This document shows, piece after piece, positions 16,898 through 24,755 of a stretch of DNA of 39,117 nucleotides. The stretch lies in contig JAENWT010000022.1 in NCBI GenBank assembly GCA_016650125.1, positions 1-39,117 on the forward strand. Reading direction: 5' to 3'. The notes below the pieces were generated by a model. The model saw only the letters and a list, made by a program, of their open reading frames with translations, made no database searches and had not been told where the DNA came from. A program made the translations under genes and the position numbers. Within the stretch, counting starts at the first letter, position 1. Each line of letters starts with the position of its first letter. The DNA comes from Thermoleophilia bacterium (GTDB taxonomy: Bacteria > Actinomycetota > Thermoleophilia > Solirubrobacterales > 70-9).

Positions 16898-18793
16898 TTA
16901 TCCGATCCTGTTCAGTTGCTCGTGGATCTCCCGGGCCACTTTACCGGGCAGTCCGGGCACCGCTTCGATCTGGGCCCGGCTGGCCGAGATCACCCCGTCG
17001 GGGGTGCCGAAGTGCTTGATCAGCAGACGCTTGCGGGCAGGCCCCACCCCACGGAGCGAGTCCAACGCCGATTCGGTCATGGCCCGATCCCTCCGGCCGC
17101 GGTGATGGCTGATCGCGAAGCGGTGGGCCTCGTCCCGGACCCGCTGGAGCAGCATCGAACCCTGCGAGTCCGACGGCAGGTCGATCGGGTCCGAGCCGCC
17201 CGGCGCGTAGACCTCCTCGAGCTTCTTGGCCAGTCCGATCACGGTCACGCCCGCCTCGATGAACTCGCCGAGGGCGCGGATGCCGGCCGCGAGCTGGCCC
17301 TTGCCGCCATCGATCAGGATCAGCGAAGGCAGGGCAGCGAAGCTTTCGTCCCGCGTGCTGTCGTGCGGCGAGAGGTCGGCCTGCTCCCGGTACTGGGCCA
17401 GACGCCGCCCGAGGATCTCCTCCATCGAGGCGAAGTCGTCCGGCCCGTCGTGCCCGAAGTCGCCGCGAACCCGGAACCGGCGGTAGTCGGATTTCTTCGG
17501 CTTGCCGCCCTCGAATACGACCATCGAGGCCACGGTGTGGCTGCCGCCGAGGTTCGAGATGTCGAAGCCCTCGATCCGGATCGGCAGCTCATCCATCGAA
17601 AGTGCCTCGGCGAGGGAGGAGAGCGACTCGACCCGGCGCTGCTGGCTGTGCTCGGAGCGCAGCCGGTCCTGGTCGAGGGCGAGCCTGGCGTTACGTTCGG
17701 CCAGCTCCCGCAGGCGACGTGAATCGCCACGTTCGGCGATCCGGACCTCGACCTTCGACTGTGCCCTCCGGGTGCCGAGGAAGCGCTCTATCTCCTCGGC
17801 CTGGTCGGCCATGTACGGACCCAGCACGATGCGCTTCGGGATCGAGGGCGACGCCGAGTAGAACTGCTCGATGAACTCGGCCGTGACCTCAGCCAGGCCA
17901 CGCTCGGCCGGGTTCTCGAGGTAAAAGCTCTGCCGCTCCGCAAGGATGCCGTCCCGGACCTGGAAGACCTGGGCGTTGGCGTCGGTGCCTTCGGCCGCGA
18001 CCCCGATCAGGTCGGCGGTACCCACCTTGGAGCCGGAGATGCGCTGGCGCTCGAAAAGCGACCGGACCGACTGGAGCCGATCGCGGAACGCCGCCGCGGC
18101 CTCAAAGTCCTGGCCGGCGGCGGCCGCCTCCATCTGGCTCTCGAGATCCTTTTCGATCCGGGCGTAGCGGCCGGAGAGGAAGTCGATCACGGCGTCGATG
18201 TTCTTCCGGTACTCGACCTGATCGATGTAGCCGACACAGGGGGCACCACAGCGCATGATGAAATAGTCGAGGCAGGGGCTGCCCGAGCGCCGGCCCGGCT
18301 CCTTGCCCTCGCAGGTCCGGTACTGGAAGAGCTTGCCCAGCAGGTCGAGGGTGTCGCGCACGCGCCGGGCCGAGGAGAACGGACCGAAGTACGCCCGGCC
18401 GGTCCGGTGCCGCTCCCGCGTGAAATACACCCGCGGATATTCCTCGTCCAGGCTGACCGCGATGTAGGGATAAGACTTGTCGTCGCGCAGCTTGATGTTG
18501 AAGCGCGGCCGGTGGCGCTTGACGAAATTCTGCTCGGTGATCAGTGCGTCGGACTCGTTCTCGGTCACCAGGAACTCGATCCGGTCGACCAGCCGGGTCA
18601 TCTCGGCGTTGCCGACGTTGAAGTGCGACGCGACCCGCTTGCGAATCGAGATCGCCTTGCCGACGTAGATCACCTCATCGTCACGGTCCCGGAACAGGTA
18701 GACGCCCGGCGAGTCGGGCAGCGAGCGCCGCTCGGCGACGATTCTTTCGCTTCGATCCTCTCGTTCCTTGCGGGTTTCGCGTTGGCCGGGCAC
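16898..18793 (-). CDS. uvrC: Excinuclease ABC subunit C
   Basis: Makes both incisions in UvrABC nucleotide excision repair. The GTG at 18793 gives 631 residues and places the GIY-YIG nuclease domain (SPGVYLF ... VIYVGKA) at the normal distance from the start; the upstream frame encodes no conserved sequence. Domains in order: GIY-YIG (about 20-100), Cys-containing central region, UVR domain with QDFEAAAAFRDRL, the RNase H-like endonuclease (EGFDISNLGGSHTVASMV with its Asp), and tandem helix-hairpin-helix (RGVGPARKRLL, VPGLPGKVA). A TACTCT element 6 nt before the GTG and the absence of a Shine-Dalgarno suggest a leaderless message. Confidence 0.95.
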   Translation of the reverse strand: MPGQRETRKEREDRSERIVAERRSLPDSPGVYLFRDRDDEVIYVGKAISIRKRVASHFNVGNAEMTRLVDRIEFLVTENESDALITEQNFVKRHRPRFNIKLRDDKSYPYIAVSLDEEYPRVYFTRERHRTGRAYFGPFSSARRVRDTLDLLGKLFQYRTCEGKEPGRRSGSPCLDYFIMRCGAPCVGYIDQVEYRKNIDAVIDFLSGRYARIEKDLESQMEAAAAGQDFEAAAAFRDRLQSVRSLFERQRISGSKVGTADLIGVAAEGTDANAQVFQVRDGILAERQSFYLENPAERGLAEVTAEFIEQFYSASPSIPKRIVLGPYMADQAEEIERFLGTRRAQSKVEVRIAERGDSRRLRELAERNARLALDQDRLRSEHSQQRRVESLSSLAEALSMDELPIRIEGFDISNLGGSHTVASMVVFEGGKPKKSDYRRFRVRGDFGHDGPDDFASMEEILGRRLAQYREQADLSPHDSTRDESFAALPSLILIDGGKGQLAAGIRALGEFIEAGVTVIGLAKKLEEVYAPGGSDPIDLPSDSQGSMLLQRVRDEAHRFAISHHRGRRDRAMTESALDSLRGVGPARKRLLIKHFGTPDGVISASRAQIEAVPGLPGKVAREIHEQLNRIG

Positions 18794-18799
18794 AGCCAA

Positions 18800-18805
18800 A
18801 GAGTA
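18800..18805 (-). promoter_or_regulatory. Candidate -10 element for uvrC
   Basis: TACTCT ends 6 nt before the GTG at 18793 on the minus strand, with no ribosome binding site between them. This supports both a leaderless transcript and the choice of GTG as start. Confidence 0.4.
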
Positions 18806-18860
18806 GGCGAAGGCCGGGGCGGGGTCGATAGGCTCCGGCGCGGACCCGGAGTCCACCTGG

Positions 18861-19706
18861 ATGGCGACGAAAAGGACGAACTTGGAACAAGGCACGGTAA
18901 ATCCGCCCGAACTGAACACCATGAACCTGGAAATCGACGGAGACGTCGGGGTCCTGACCCTGAACCGGCCCGACGCGCTCAACGCGATGAGCCCCGAGAT
19001 GATCGGCGAGTTCCCGGTGATCTTCGCCTGGCTGGCCGATCGTGCTCAGCTGCGCGCCCTGGTGATCACCGGCGCCGGATTCGCCTTCTGCGCCGGCGGC
19101 GACATCAACTGGTTCAAGAAGGGCCTCGACGACCCGGACATCGACATCGTCGCGGGAGTAAGGGCCGGCGCCGAACAGCTCCATCAGGGGATCGTCGAAA
19201 TGCAGCGCATCCCCTACCCCGTGATCGCGGCCGTCAACGGACCAGCGGCTGGTGCCGGGTTCTCGCTCGCGCTCGCCTGCGACCTCCGGATCAGCTCCGA
19301 CGCGGCCGTGTTCGTCTGCGCCTACGGCCGGATCGGCGCGTCACCGGACGGCGGCATGACGTATTTCCTGCCGCGTGTCGTCGGGCCGGCAAAGGCGGTC
19401 GAACTGCTGCTGAACGATCCCAACCTCACCGCCCAGGACGCCCTCGAAGCCGGCATCGTGACTGAAGTCGTGCCGGCCGACGAATTGATGGACCGGGCGA
19501 AGGCCATGGCCCAGAAGCTCGCGGCCAAGTCCCCGTACTACGCGAAGATGGCGAAGCAGCTGGTCCACGTCAGCCTCGACAACAGCCTGACCGAGCACCT
19601 GGAGCTCGAGCGCCACGGCATCGCGAACTCGATGGGCACCGAGGACCTGCAGGGAGCCGTAGCGGCATTCCTGGACGGAGAAAAGGCCGACTTCAAAGGC
19701 AAGTAG
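18861..19706 (+). CDS. Crotonase-family enoyl-CoA isomerase/hydratase (PaaG-like)
   Basis: The 281-residue crotonase has the oxyanion-hole segments ITGAGFAFCAGGD and NGPAAGAGFSLALACDL. The region FVCAYGRIGASPDGGMTYFL matches the PaaG/enoyl-CoA isomerase pattern, with the acidic residue in PDGG, and lacks the first catalytic Glu of true enoyl-CoA hydratases, so isomerase activity is more likely than hydration. The start at 18861 has GGAG 9 nt upstream; ATG 18921 is an alternative. It is divergent from uvrC with 67 bp between the starts. The substrate may be a fatty-acid or aromatic acyl-CoA; no pathway neighbours help decide. Confidence 0.85.
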   Translation: MATKRTNLEQGTVNPPELNTMNLEIDGDVGVLTLNRPDALNAMSPEMIGEFPVIFAWLADRAQLRALVITGAGFAFCAGGDINWFKKGLDDPDIDIVAGVRAGAEQLHQGIVEMQRIPYPVIAAVNGPAAGAGFSLALACDLRISSDAAVFVCAYGRIGASPDGGMTYFLPRVVGPAKAVELLLNDPNLTAQDALEAGIVTEVVPADELMDRAKAMAQKLAAKSPYYAKMAKQLVHVSLDNSLTEHLELERHGIANSMGTEDLQGAVAAFLDGEKADFKGK

Positions 19707-19709
19707 CCA

Positions 19710-19756
19710 TTCTGGAAAGCATTACCCGTCGTATTGCCTTGAAATGCTTTCCAGAA
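19710..19756. repeat. 47-bp hairpin repeat, copy 1
   Basis: Perfect 14-bp inverted repeat TTCTGGAAAGCATT / AATGCTTTCCAGAA around a 19-nt centre, 3 bp after the crotonase stop. A second copy follows 61 bp further on with 41 of 47 positions identical. No U-tract, so it is unlike a standard terminator. Confidence 0.9.
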
Positions 19757-19770
19757 CAGGGCGCGACTCG

Positions 19771-19817
19771 TTCTGGCAAGCATTTCCCGCTCCATTGCCT
19801 TGAAATGCTTTCCAGAA
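19771..19817. repeat. 47-bp hairpin repeat, copy 2
   Basis: Inverted repeat with 16-bp arms and one mismatch (TTCTGGCAAGCATTTC / GAAATGCTTTCCAGAA). It shares ATTGCCTTGAAATGC in the centre and right arm with copy 1. It ends 13 bp before the stop of the convergent MaoC-type gene. Confidence 0.9.
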
Positions 19818-19830
19818 TGCGCGGGTTGAC

Positions 19831-20301
19831 TCAGGCTGCTAGTAGCCGGGTTACGCTTTCGGCTGCGCAGCAGGGCTTTTCGTTTCCTTCGACTTCGATC
19901 GTGAACCGGGTCACGTTGTGGGTCCAGCCGTTGTCCAGGACGTCCGAACTGATCAGCTCGGCGGTGGCACGCACCCTCGACCCGGCGGGCACCGGTGCCG
20001 GAAAACGCACCTTGTTCCAGCCGTAGTTGACCCCGAGCTGGTAGCCGCCGGTCACGTCAATCAGCTGGTCGCGGAAGCCGTCGATCAGGGCCAGGGTCAG
20101 GTTGCCGTGGGCGATCGTCGTTCCGAAAGGACCCTCGGCGGCCGCGCGCTCGACGTCGGTGTGGATCCACTGGTGATCACCCGACAGGCCGGCGAAGGTG
20201 TTGATCATGTCCTGGGTCACCTCGCGCCATTCGGTCGGCCCTGCCTGTTTGCCGACCAATGCCGCGATTGAATCAGGTCCGGTTATCTCAAGTCGATTCA
20301 T
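19831..20301 (-). CDS. MaoC-like (R)-specific enoyl-CoA hydratase
   Basis: The 156-residue hot-dog-fold protein contains the hydratase-2 signature FAGLSGDHQWIHTD (catalytic Asp and His, about 37-50) followed by GPFGTTIAHGNLTLAL, as in mycobacterial Rv0130-type hydratases. It hydrates trans-2-enoyl-CoA to the (R)-3-hydroxy form. Convergent with the PaaG-like gene, from which the two hairpin repeats separate it. A TAGGAT element 6 nt before the ATG suggests a leaderless message. Confidence 0.9.
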   Translation of the reverse strand: MNRLEITGPDSIAALVGKQAGPTEWREVTQDMINTFAGLSGDHQWIHTDVERAAAEGPFGTTIAHGNLTLALIDGFRDQLIDVTGGYQLGVNYGWNKVRFPAPVPAGSRVRATAELISSDVLDNGWTHNVTRFTIEVEGNEKPCCAAESVTRLLAA

Positions 20302-20307
20302 GGATGG

Positions 20308-20313
20308 ATCCTA
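20308..20313 (-). promoter_or_regulatory. Candidate -10 element for the MaoC-type gene
   Basis: TAGGAT on the minus strand lies 6 nt before the ATG at 20301. It fits the leaderless pattern seen at several other genes in this window. Confidence 0.35.
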
Positions 20314-20367
20314 GCTGGAAAGTTTACCCCGAATTGCGCAGGCTCCTTCCGATTCGAAGCGCGATGT

Positions 20368-22272
20368 TCACTTGACCAGCTCCACGTCCATTGGGATCGG
20401 GGCTATCGCTCCGATGCCTCCGAGCATGGCGAGGATCTTGGCTACGTAGGCCTGGGTCTCCGGGTAGTTGGGGATGCAGTTGCATGGTGAAACCGCGCCC
20501 GGGCCAGCGTTGTAGGCGGCGAGGGCGAGTGCCGGCGATCCGAACTGTTTGAGCAGGTCGCTCATCAGGTGGCCCTGGGCGTTGATCGCCGCCACCGGGT
20601 CGAACGGATCGTCCAGGCCGTACGCGGCTGCGGTCGACGGGGTGAAGGCCGCGATCCCGAAGGCGATCCCGTTGCCGGCATTCGGGTCGAAACCCGATTC
20701 GGCGTAAAGCTGTGCGGCCAGAAGGGCGGCCGAGACGTTCCATTTCATCGCCGACGCGAGGATCGGCTTGTGGAATCGGGCGGGAACGAACGAAGGCAGG
20801 GAGTCGCTGAGGGTCTGCGAAGGATCGCCGCGCCCGCCCGCTGCCCCGACGGCGTTGCCGGCGTCGGAACAGGGCGCCGGTCCTGCCGTGAACCCGTAGT
20901 GCCAGGCCTCCCATGAATAGCGCTGCACGAACCCGAAACGGCCGGCGTTCGCCGCCAGCCAGCCGTACCCGTCGGAGGCGCCGAGGTCGAGCTCGGTCGC
21001 GCAGCGGTGGAGTGAGGTCCCTGGCCGGGCGACCCAGGTCGGATCGGGGTTTGCCGCGAACAGCGCCGCCTGCTCGGCATCAGAACGGAAAGCGGAGTTG
21101 ATCGTCAGGACGACGCCCGCCGCGCTCGCCGCCGCGACCATTGCGTCGAACGCCGCGGCCACGTCCGGACGCAGGCCGTGTCCCTGCCGCTCGGCGAGGG
21201 GGCCGCTGTAACCACCCCCATTCGCCATCGCCGGGACCGCTCCCATCGAGACCGGCGCGCCGACCCGGGCCTCGGCCCAGTCGCTGGTCCATTTGCCGGC
21301 ACCGCCGCTCTCGACCTTCGACCGCAACGTCACCCGGGTCCGCACCGGCGCGAAGGAGAAGCTGTCGGGGAATCGCACCGAGACCCGCAGCGGCGACGCA
21401 CCGTTTCGCACGGCGATCCGGATCGCCGTTAACCTGGCCCGCGCCAGGTATTCGAACTTGCTCATATGGGCCGGATTCGGCAAGCCGTTCGGCAAGGTTG
21501 GCGGGGCCAGCAGGCGTGGCAGGTCCCTCTTCATCGACCTCGCCGCCGAGAGCGCCGAAAGGTCGGCCACCGTCTGGGCCCGCGCCTTACCCGTGATCGC
21601 CCCGGCGATCATCACCAGCGCGACCGTACCCAGCACGAGCACGAAGACCGCGCCGAGTACCAGCGGCGTCGCCTGCCCCCTCTCCTGCAGAAGCCGTGGT
21701 CGGTTGCGGGTCGGTTTCGCTCTGACCCGGGCGACCGCCCCCGCCAGGAACCGGCGGGCCGGCAACCGGCCCGGAGCGTCTTCGACGACCTCAACCCCAA
21801 CCGCCAAAGACCGTGCCTCACGCTCGGCCAGGGCAAGCAGCGCCCGTGCGCCAGCCTCCTCCGACCGGTCGGCCCTCAGCAGGACCGCTTCGACCGGAAT
21901 CGTTTCGAGAAGCCGCCGGTACCGCGACGCCGGAGTGCAGACCACCCACGGTGCTTCCGCCGGCAGCTCCGCGATCAGGTCTTCGATCAACTTCGGCGCT
22001 TCGTCCGTATCCGGGATCGAGACGAAACAAAGTCGGCCGCGGGTCCGCACTGTTGCTTCCCCGTCCGGCCGGGTCAGGGCCGCCTCAAGCTGCTTCGCCG
22101 GACCGGTCGCGACCACGGTCGCCGGCCGCGGCTTCCGGTCACTGACCTCGAAGAGGACGGCGGCACCTTCGTCCCCGGCCGAGCCCACGGCGGCCCGTGC
22201 TGCCACCGCCACCGCACCTTTGGCGTCGGCGATCGCGGTCACCAGGGTTCCGGCCGGTCCTTCAGCACTCAT
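20368..22272 (-). CDS. TadG-like membrane protein fused to M15 D,D-carboxypeptidase and lytic transglycosylase
   Basis: The 634-residue protein has four parts. Residues 1-190 are an alpha/beta region of unknown family. Residues 198-250 match the TadG/Flp-assembly N-terminus: RGQATPLVLGAVF, a membrane helix (about 203-225) and then ADLSALSAARSM. Residues 370-462 are a VanY/M15-type peptidase with R396, H422, D429, E455 and H458, all expected zinc/catalytic positions. Residues 498-615 are an SLT-type transglycosylase with catalytic E525 in AESGFDP and ALAAYNAGPGAV. It thus appears to be a membrane-anchored enzyme with two peptidoglycan-cutting domains. It overlaps the TadE-like gene upstream by 4 nt (ATGA), so it belongs to that operon. 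The fusion is unusual. Confidence 0.85.
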   Translation of the reverse strand: MSAEGPAGTLVTAIADAKGAVAVAARAAVGSAGDEGAAVLFEVSDRKPRPATVVATGPAKQLEAALTRPDGEATVRTRGRLCFVSIPDTDEAPKLIEDLIAELPAEAPWVVCTPASRYRRLLETIPVEAVLLRADRSEEAGARALLALAEREARSLAVGVEVVEDAPGRLPARRFLAGAVARVRAKPTRNRPRLLQERGQATPLVLGAVFVLVLGTVALVMIAGAITGKARAQTVADLSALSAARSMKRDLPRLLAPPTLPNGLPNPAHMSKFEYLARARLTAIRIAVRNGASPLRVSVRFPDSFSFAPVRTRVTLRSKVESGGAGKWTSDWAEARVGAPVSMGAVPAMANGGGYSGPLAERQGHGLRPDVAAAFDAMVAAASAAGVVLTINSAFRSDAEQAALFAANPDPTWVARPGTSLHRCATELDLGASDGYGWLAANAGRFGFVQRYSWEAWHYGFTAGPAPCSDAGNAVGAAGGRGDPSQTLSDSLPSFVPARFHKPILASAMKWNVSAALLAAQLYAESGFDPNAGNGIAFGIAAFTPSTAAAYGLDDPFDPVAAINAQGHLMSDLLKQFGSPALALAAYNAGPGAVSPCNCIPNYPETQAYVAKILAMLGGIGAIAPIPMDVELVK

Positions 22273-22598
22273 GGCGACTCGGCTGTCGCGGACGAAGTCA
22301 ACTCGAGCCGATCCCCGAGCGAGGCGATCAGAGCCGGCGGTTGCAGCCGCACCTCCACCCGGTCGCCGAGGTGCGTGACCGAATAACGCGAGCGAGCCCA
22401 GCCGGGCAGGGCCTTCCGAACCGCGACATCGACCGGCTTACCCTGAACCAGGGCGACCGCACCCGCTTCGGCGGCCCCGTCAGCCAGGGTCGACGAATAG
22501 CCGGTGGCCAGTAGCTGAAAGCAGAGCGCCGCGGCCAGCATCAAGGCGGCGATGCCGGCCACCGCCTCGACCGATGCCTGACCGGACTCAGCCGTCAC
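22269..22598 (-). CDS. TadE-like small membrane protein
   Basis: The 109-residue protein starts MTAESGQASVEAVAG, the Gly-Gln-x-Ser-x-Glu pattern of TadE-type pilin-like proteins, followed by one hydrophobic helix (about 14-33) and an extracellular domain of about 75 residues. Such proteins have a prepilin-like N-terminus and act as minor pilins or assembly factors in Tad/Flp systems. It overlaps the next TadE-like gene upstream by 11 nt and the TadG-like fusion gene by 4 nt. Confidence 0.75.
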   Translation of the reverse strand: MTAESGQASVEAVAGIAALMLAAALCFQLLATGYSSTLADGAAEAGAVALVQGKPVDVAVRKALPGWARSRYSVTHLGDRVEVRLQPPALIASLGDRLELTSSATAESP

Positions 22599-22935
22599 CG
22601 AGCGAACCGGTCCCGTAGACGAAAGATTCCGGCAGCCCCGGGATCAGGGCGGGAATGCGCACGCCGACCTTCAGCCCGTCGTCGCGGGTGACCTTGAGGT
22701 CCCGCCGCAGGGGTCCGGGTAGAGCGTGTTCGGCCGCCGGCCGCGGCGCTTTGCCGGTCAGCACCGCCCTGGCCCCCGCCTTCGCGGCAATGCCCGCGGA
22801 CCAGAGGGCGTAACCGGCGATCACGATTTGCGCCGCCACCAGCAACGACAGCAATACGATCGGCAGGGCCCCGATCAGCTCAATCGAAACGGATCCCCGT
22901 TCGCCACCCCGCCTTCTCTCATTGCTCAGCGCCAT
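22588..22935 (-). CDS. TadE-family pilus assembly-like protein
   Basis: The 115-residue protein has the basic leader RRRGGERGSVSIELIGALP, then a hydrophobic helix (about 20-42), the classical TadE G-S-x-x-x-E signature with Glu19, and a short extracellular part. It is the first gene of the tadE-tadE-tadG-like set; the ATPase and membrane platform genes (tadA, tadB, tadC) are not in this window, and the 75 bp upstream (22936-23010) holds no recognisable promoter. Confidence 0.8.
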   Translation of the reverse strand: MALSNERRRGGERGSVSIELIGALPIVLLSLLVAAQIVIAGYALWSAGIAAKAGARAVLTGKAPRPAAEHALPGPLRRDLKVTRDDGLKVGVRIPALIPGLPESFVYGTGSLGDG

Positions 22936-23010
22936 GACGGCAGCATCGAGAGAACCCGCTCACAGCTGGCGCCCGGAATGCATCAAGATCGTGAATCGGA
23001 GCGCAGCGAT

Positions 23011-23931
23011 TCAGCGTGAGCCGAAACGGCGGCCAAGCGCCCTGACCGGGCGGGTCAGGCGCCAGCTCAGGGAATCCTCGTACGCGGCGCTGGCCTCTTC
23101 GGTCCGGTCAATCTCCCCACTGATGAAACTGCCGAGCTGCTCGACCTCCCGTCGCACCTGCTCCAGGTTGTGCCGCAGCGCGGTCCACTCGCGAGGGTCG
23201 GGACCAGGCGCGAGCAACTCTTCCGCCGTAATCGAGACGTCCTTCCTTCGCATCATCAGCCAGCACTGGTTGTGGACCCAGGGACTGGCCACCAGCAGTT
23301 CAAAAGCCCGGCCCCAGTGCTCACGCACCCACCAGTCGGACATCAGGACCATCGGGCCGCCCTCGCCCCAGGGCCGATCGTGGAAAAGCACGTTCATGCC
23401 GATCCGGTCCTCTTCCCATTCCTCCCCCGCGATCAACTCCGAATTCCATTCGCCCATGTAGCTGGCCATCAGCAGTCCACCGGGCTTGAGAACCCGATGC
23501 AGCTCGAGCAACCAATCGGCCGAGTTGCCGGCCAGATGGGTGAAGACCGAGATTGCCCAGGCAAGGTCGAAGGTTCCGGACTCGAAGGGCAACGGCGGGT
23601 CAACTTCCGACTGAACCAGGTTGAGCGGTGGGCAGAGATTTTCTTCGAGCCACTCGATGCTCCGGCGATCGATGTCCGCGCCCCAGAACTCGCCGGCTTC
23701 TGCCTCCGCGAGAAAGTGACGAAGCGTACGCCCGGCACCACAGCCAAAGTCCAGAACCCGCTTGCCGTCGAAGGAGAAGTCCCGCGGACCCAGCGCCTGG
23801 AGCTGCTCCCGGGCAAAAGCTCCTTTTTCCTCATAGGACCTGAAACTTTCCGAATCATCCGATTCGAGGCTGTGGACCCGGTTGGCCAGTTCGAACGGCG
23901 GATACGGGTTTTCCGGACTGAGGTCGGCCAT
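23011..23931 (-). CDS. SAM-dependent class I methyltransferase
   Basis: ATG 23931 is preferred over GTG 23946 because a GAGGGGGG ribosome binding site lies about 5 nt before it; product 306 residues. The SAM-binding motif I is VLDFGCGAGRTL, with acidic motif GADIDRRSIEWL and post-motif LKPGGLLMASYMGEW. After the catalytic domain (to about 215) comes a helical region ending SLSWRLTRPVRALGRRF, a short tail often found at the end of cell-surface polysaccharide methyl- and glycosyltransferases. The substrate is likely a glycan, but this is inference. Confidence 0.85.
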   Translation of the reverse strand: MADLSPENPYPPFELANRVHSLESDDSESFRSYEEKGAFAREQLQALGPRDFSFDGKRVLDFGCGAGRTLRHFLAEAEAGEFWGADIDRRSIEWLEENLCPPLNLVQSEVDPPLPFESGTFDLAWAISVFTHLAGNSADWLLELHRVLKPGGLLMASYMGEWNSELIAGEEWEEDRIGMNVLFHDRPWGEGGPMVLMSDWWVREHWGRAFELLVASPWVHNQCWLMMRRKDVSITAEELLAPGPDPREWTALRHNLEQVRREVEQLGSFISGEIDRTEEASAAYEDSLSWRLTRPVRALGRRFGSR

Positions 23932-23942
23932 TGATTCCCCCC

Positions 23943-24755
23943 TCACACGCTGATCCGGGCGATCACGGGCGAATGGTCCGAAAGGCGGATCGCCAGGTTC
24001 GACTCGAAGTCGGGCACGTCGCGGCGCTCCGGCTTCCAGCTGACCGTCGGTTCGGCCATCGCGCCATTCCGCAGCAGCAGATGGTCGATCGAGCCTTCAT
24101 CGGTCGGCGGCTCGAATCCGTACTTGAGGTGCAGTTCCTCGAAGGCCGAGCTGGACCGCGGCCTGATGTTGAAGTCACCGCCGAGGACGAGCGGCAGGTC
24201 GCCCGCCCATTCGACGGCCAGTCTGGCCGCCCGGAGCACGTCGCGCTGGCCGTGCTCCCGGCCGGTGCTGGCGTGGATGTTGGCGACGCAGAGACCGCCG
24301 TTCAGCTGAATCATCGAGAGCGCCCGCCGCTCCGGTAGCCAGCAGAGGGTCTGGTTGTTCCGGGTCACGATCACGCCCCCGGGTTTGTCGTTGCGGACGA
24401 GGATCAGGTTCGAACCACCCTCCCAGCTGCCTGGCAGATGCGGCCGCACGCGAGCGACCGGCGACATCACCGGCGACATCCAGTTGCGGGAGGTCAAGGC
24501 GCGGTGATGAGTCGCCCCGGTGGCCGCCGCGAGCCGCTCGTCCCAGCGCGGCGGCACCTCCTGGAGCAGGGCGATGTCCCAGTCGGCGGCGGCCAGGAAC
24601 GCGCCGAACTCGTTGAACAGGTCCCGGTTGAGCAGGACGTGGCTCGCGCCGGTCACCGGCCTGCCCAGGACTCTCCAGGAGAACCCGGCCGGTCCCGGTT
24701 CGGGTGGGAAGTCCCGGCCGTGGAACAGGTTCCAGGACAGCAGCCGCCAGTTCAG
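23943..24755 (-). CDS. Endonuclease/exonuclease/phosphatase-family protein, probable CTG start
   Basis: The family motifs run in order: WNLFHGR (Asn), LLQEVPPRWDERL (Glu), NIHAS, LGGDFNIRP (Asp/Asn), SIDHLLLR and LSDHSPV (catalytic His). The first motif lies upstream of the first in-frame ATG/GTG/TTG (GTG 24656). Extending the frame back gives LNWRLLSWNLFHGRD directly, and the only possible start is CTG 24755, which overlaps the previous gene's TGA as CTGA and has GGAGG 10 nt upstream. That gives 270 residues. Such proteins hydrolyse phosphodiester or phosphomonoester bonds in nucleic acids or lipids; the substrate is unknown. Confidence 0.82.
   Translation of the reverse strand: MNWRLLSWNLFHGRDFPPEPGPAGFSWRVLGRPVTGASHVLLNRDLFNEFGAFLAAADWDIALLQEVPPRWDERLAAATGATHHRALTSRNWMSPVMSPVARVRPHLPGSWEGGSNLILVRNDKPGGVIVTRNNQTLCWLPERRALSMIQLNGGLCVANIHASTGREHGQRDVLRAARLAVEWAGDLPLVLGGDFNIRPRSSSAFEELHLKYGFEPPTDEGSIDHLLLRNGAMAEPTVSWKPERRDVPDFESNLAIRLSDHSPVIARISV

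Noticed and set aside
18794-18982. 63-codon extension of uvrC
   Set aside because: No conserved residues before the GIY-YIG domain, and it would overlap the divergent crotonase start; the GTG at 18793 is better supported.
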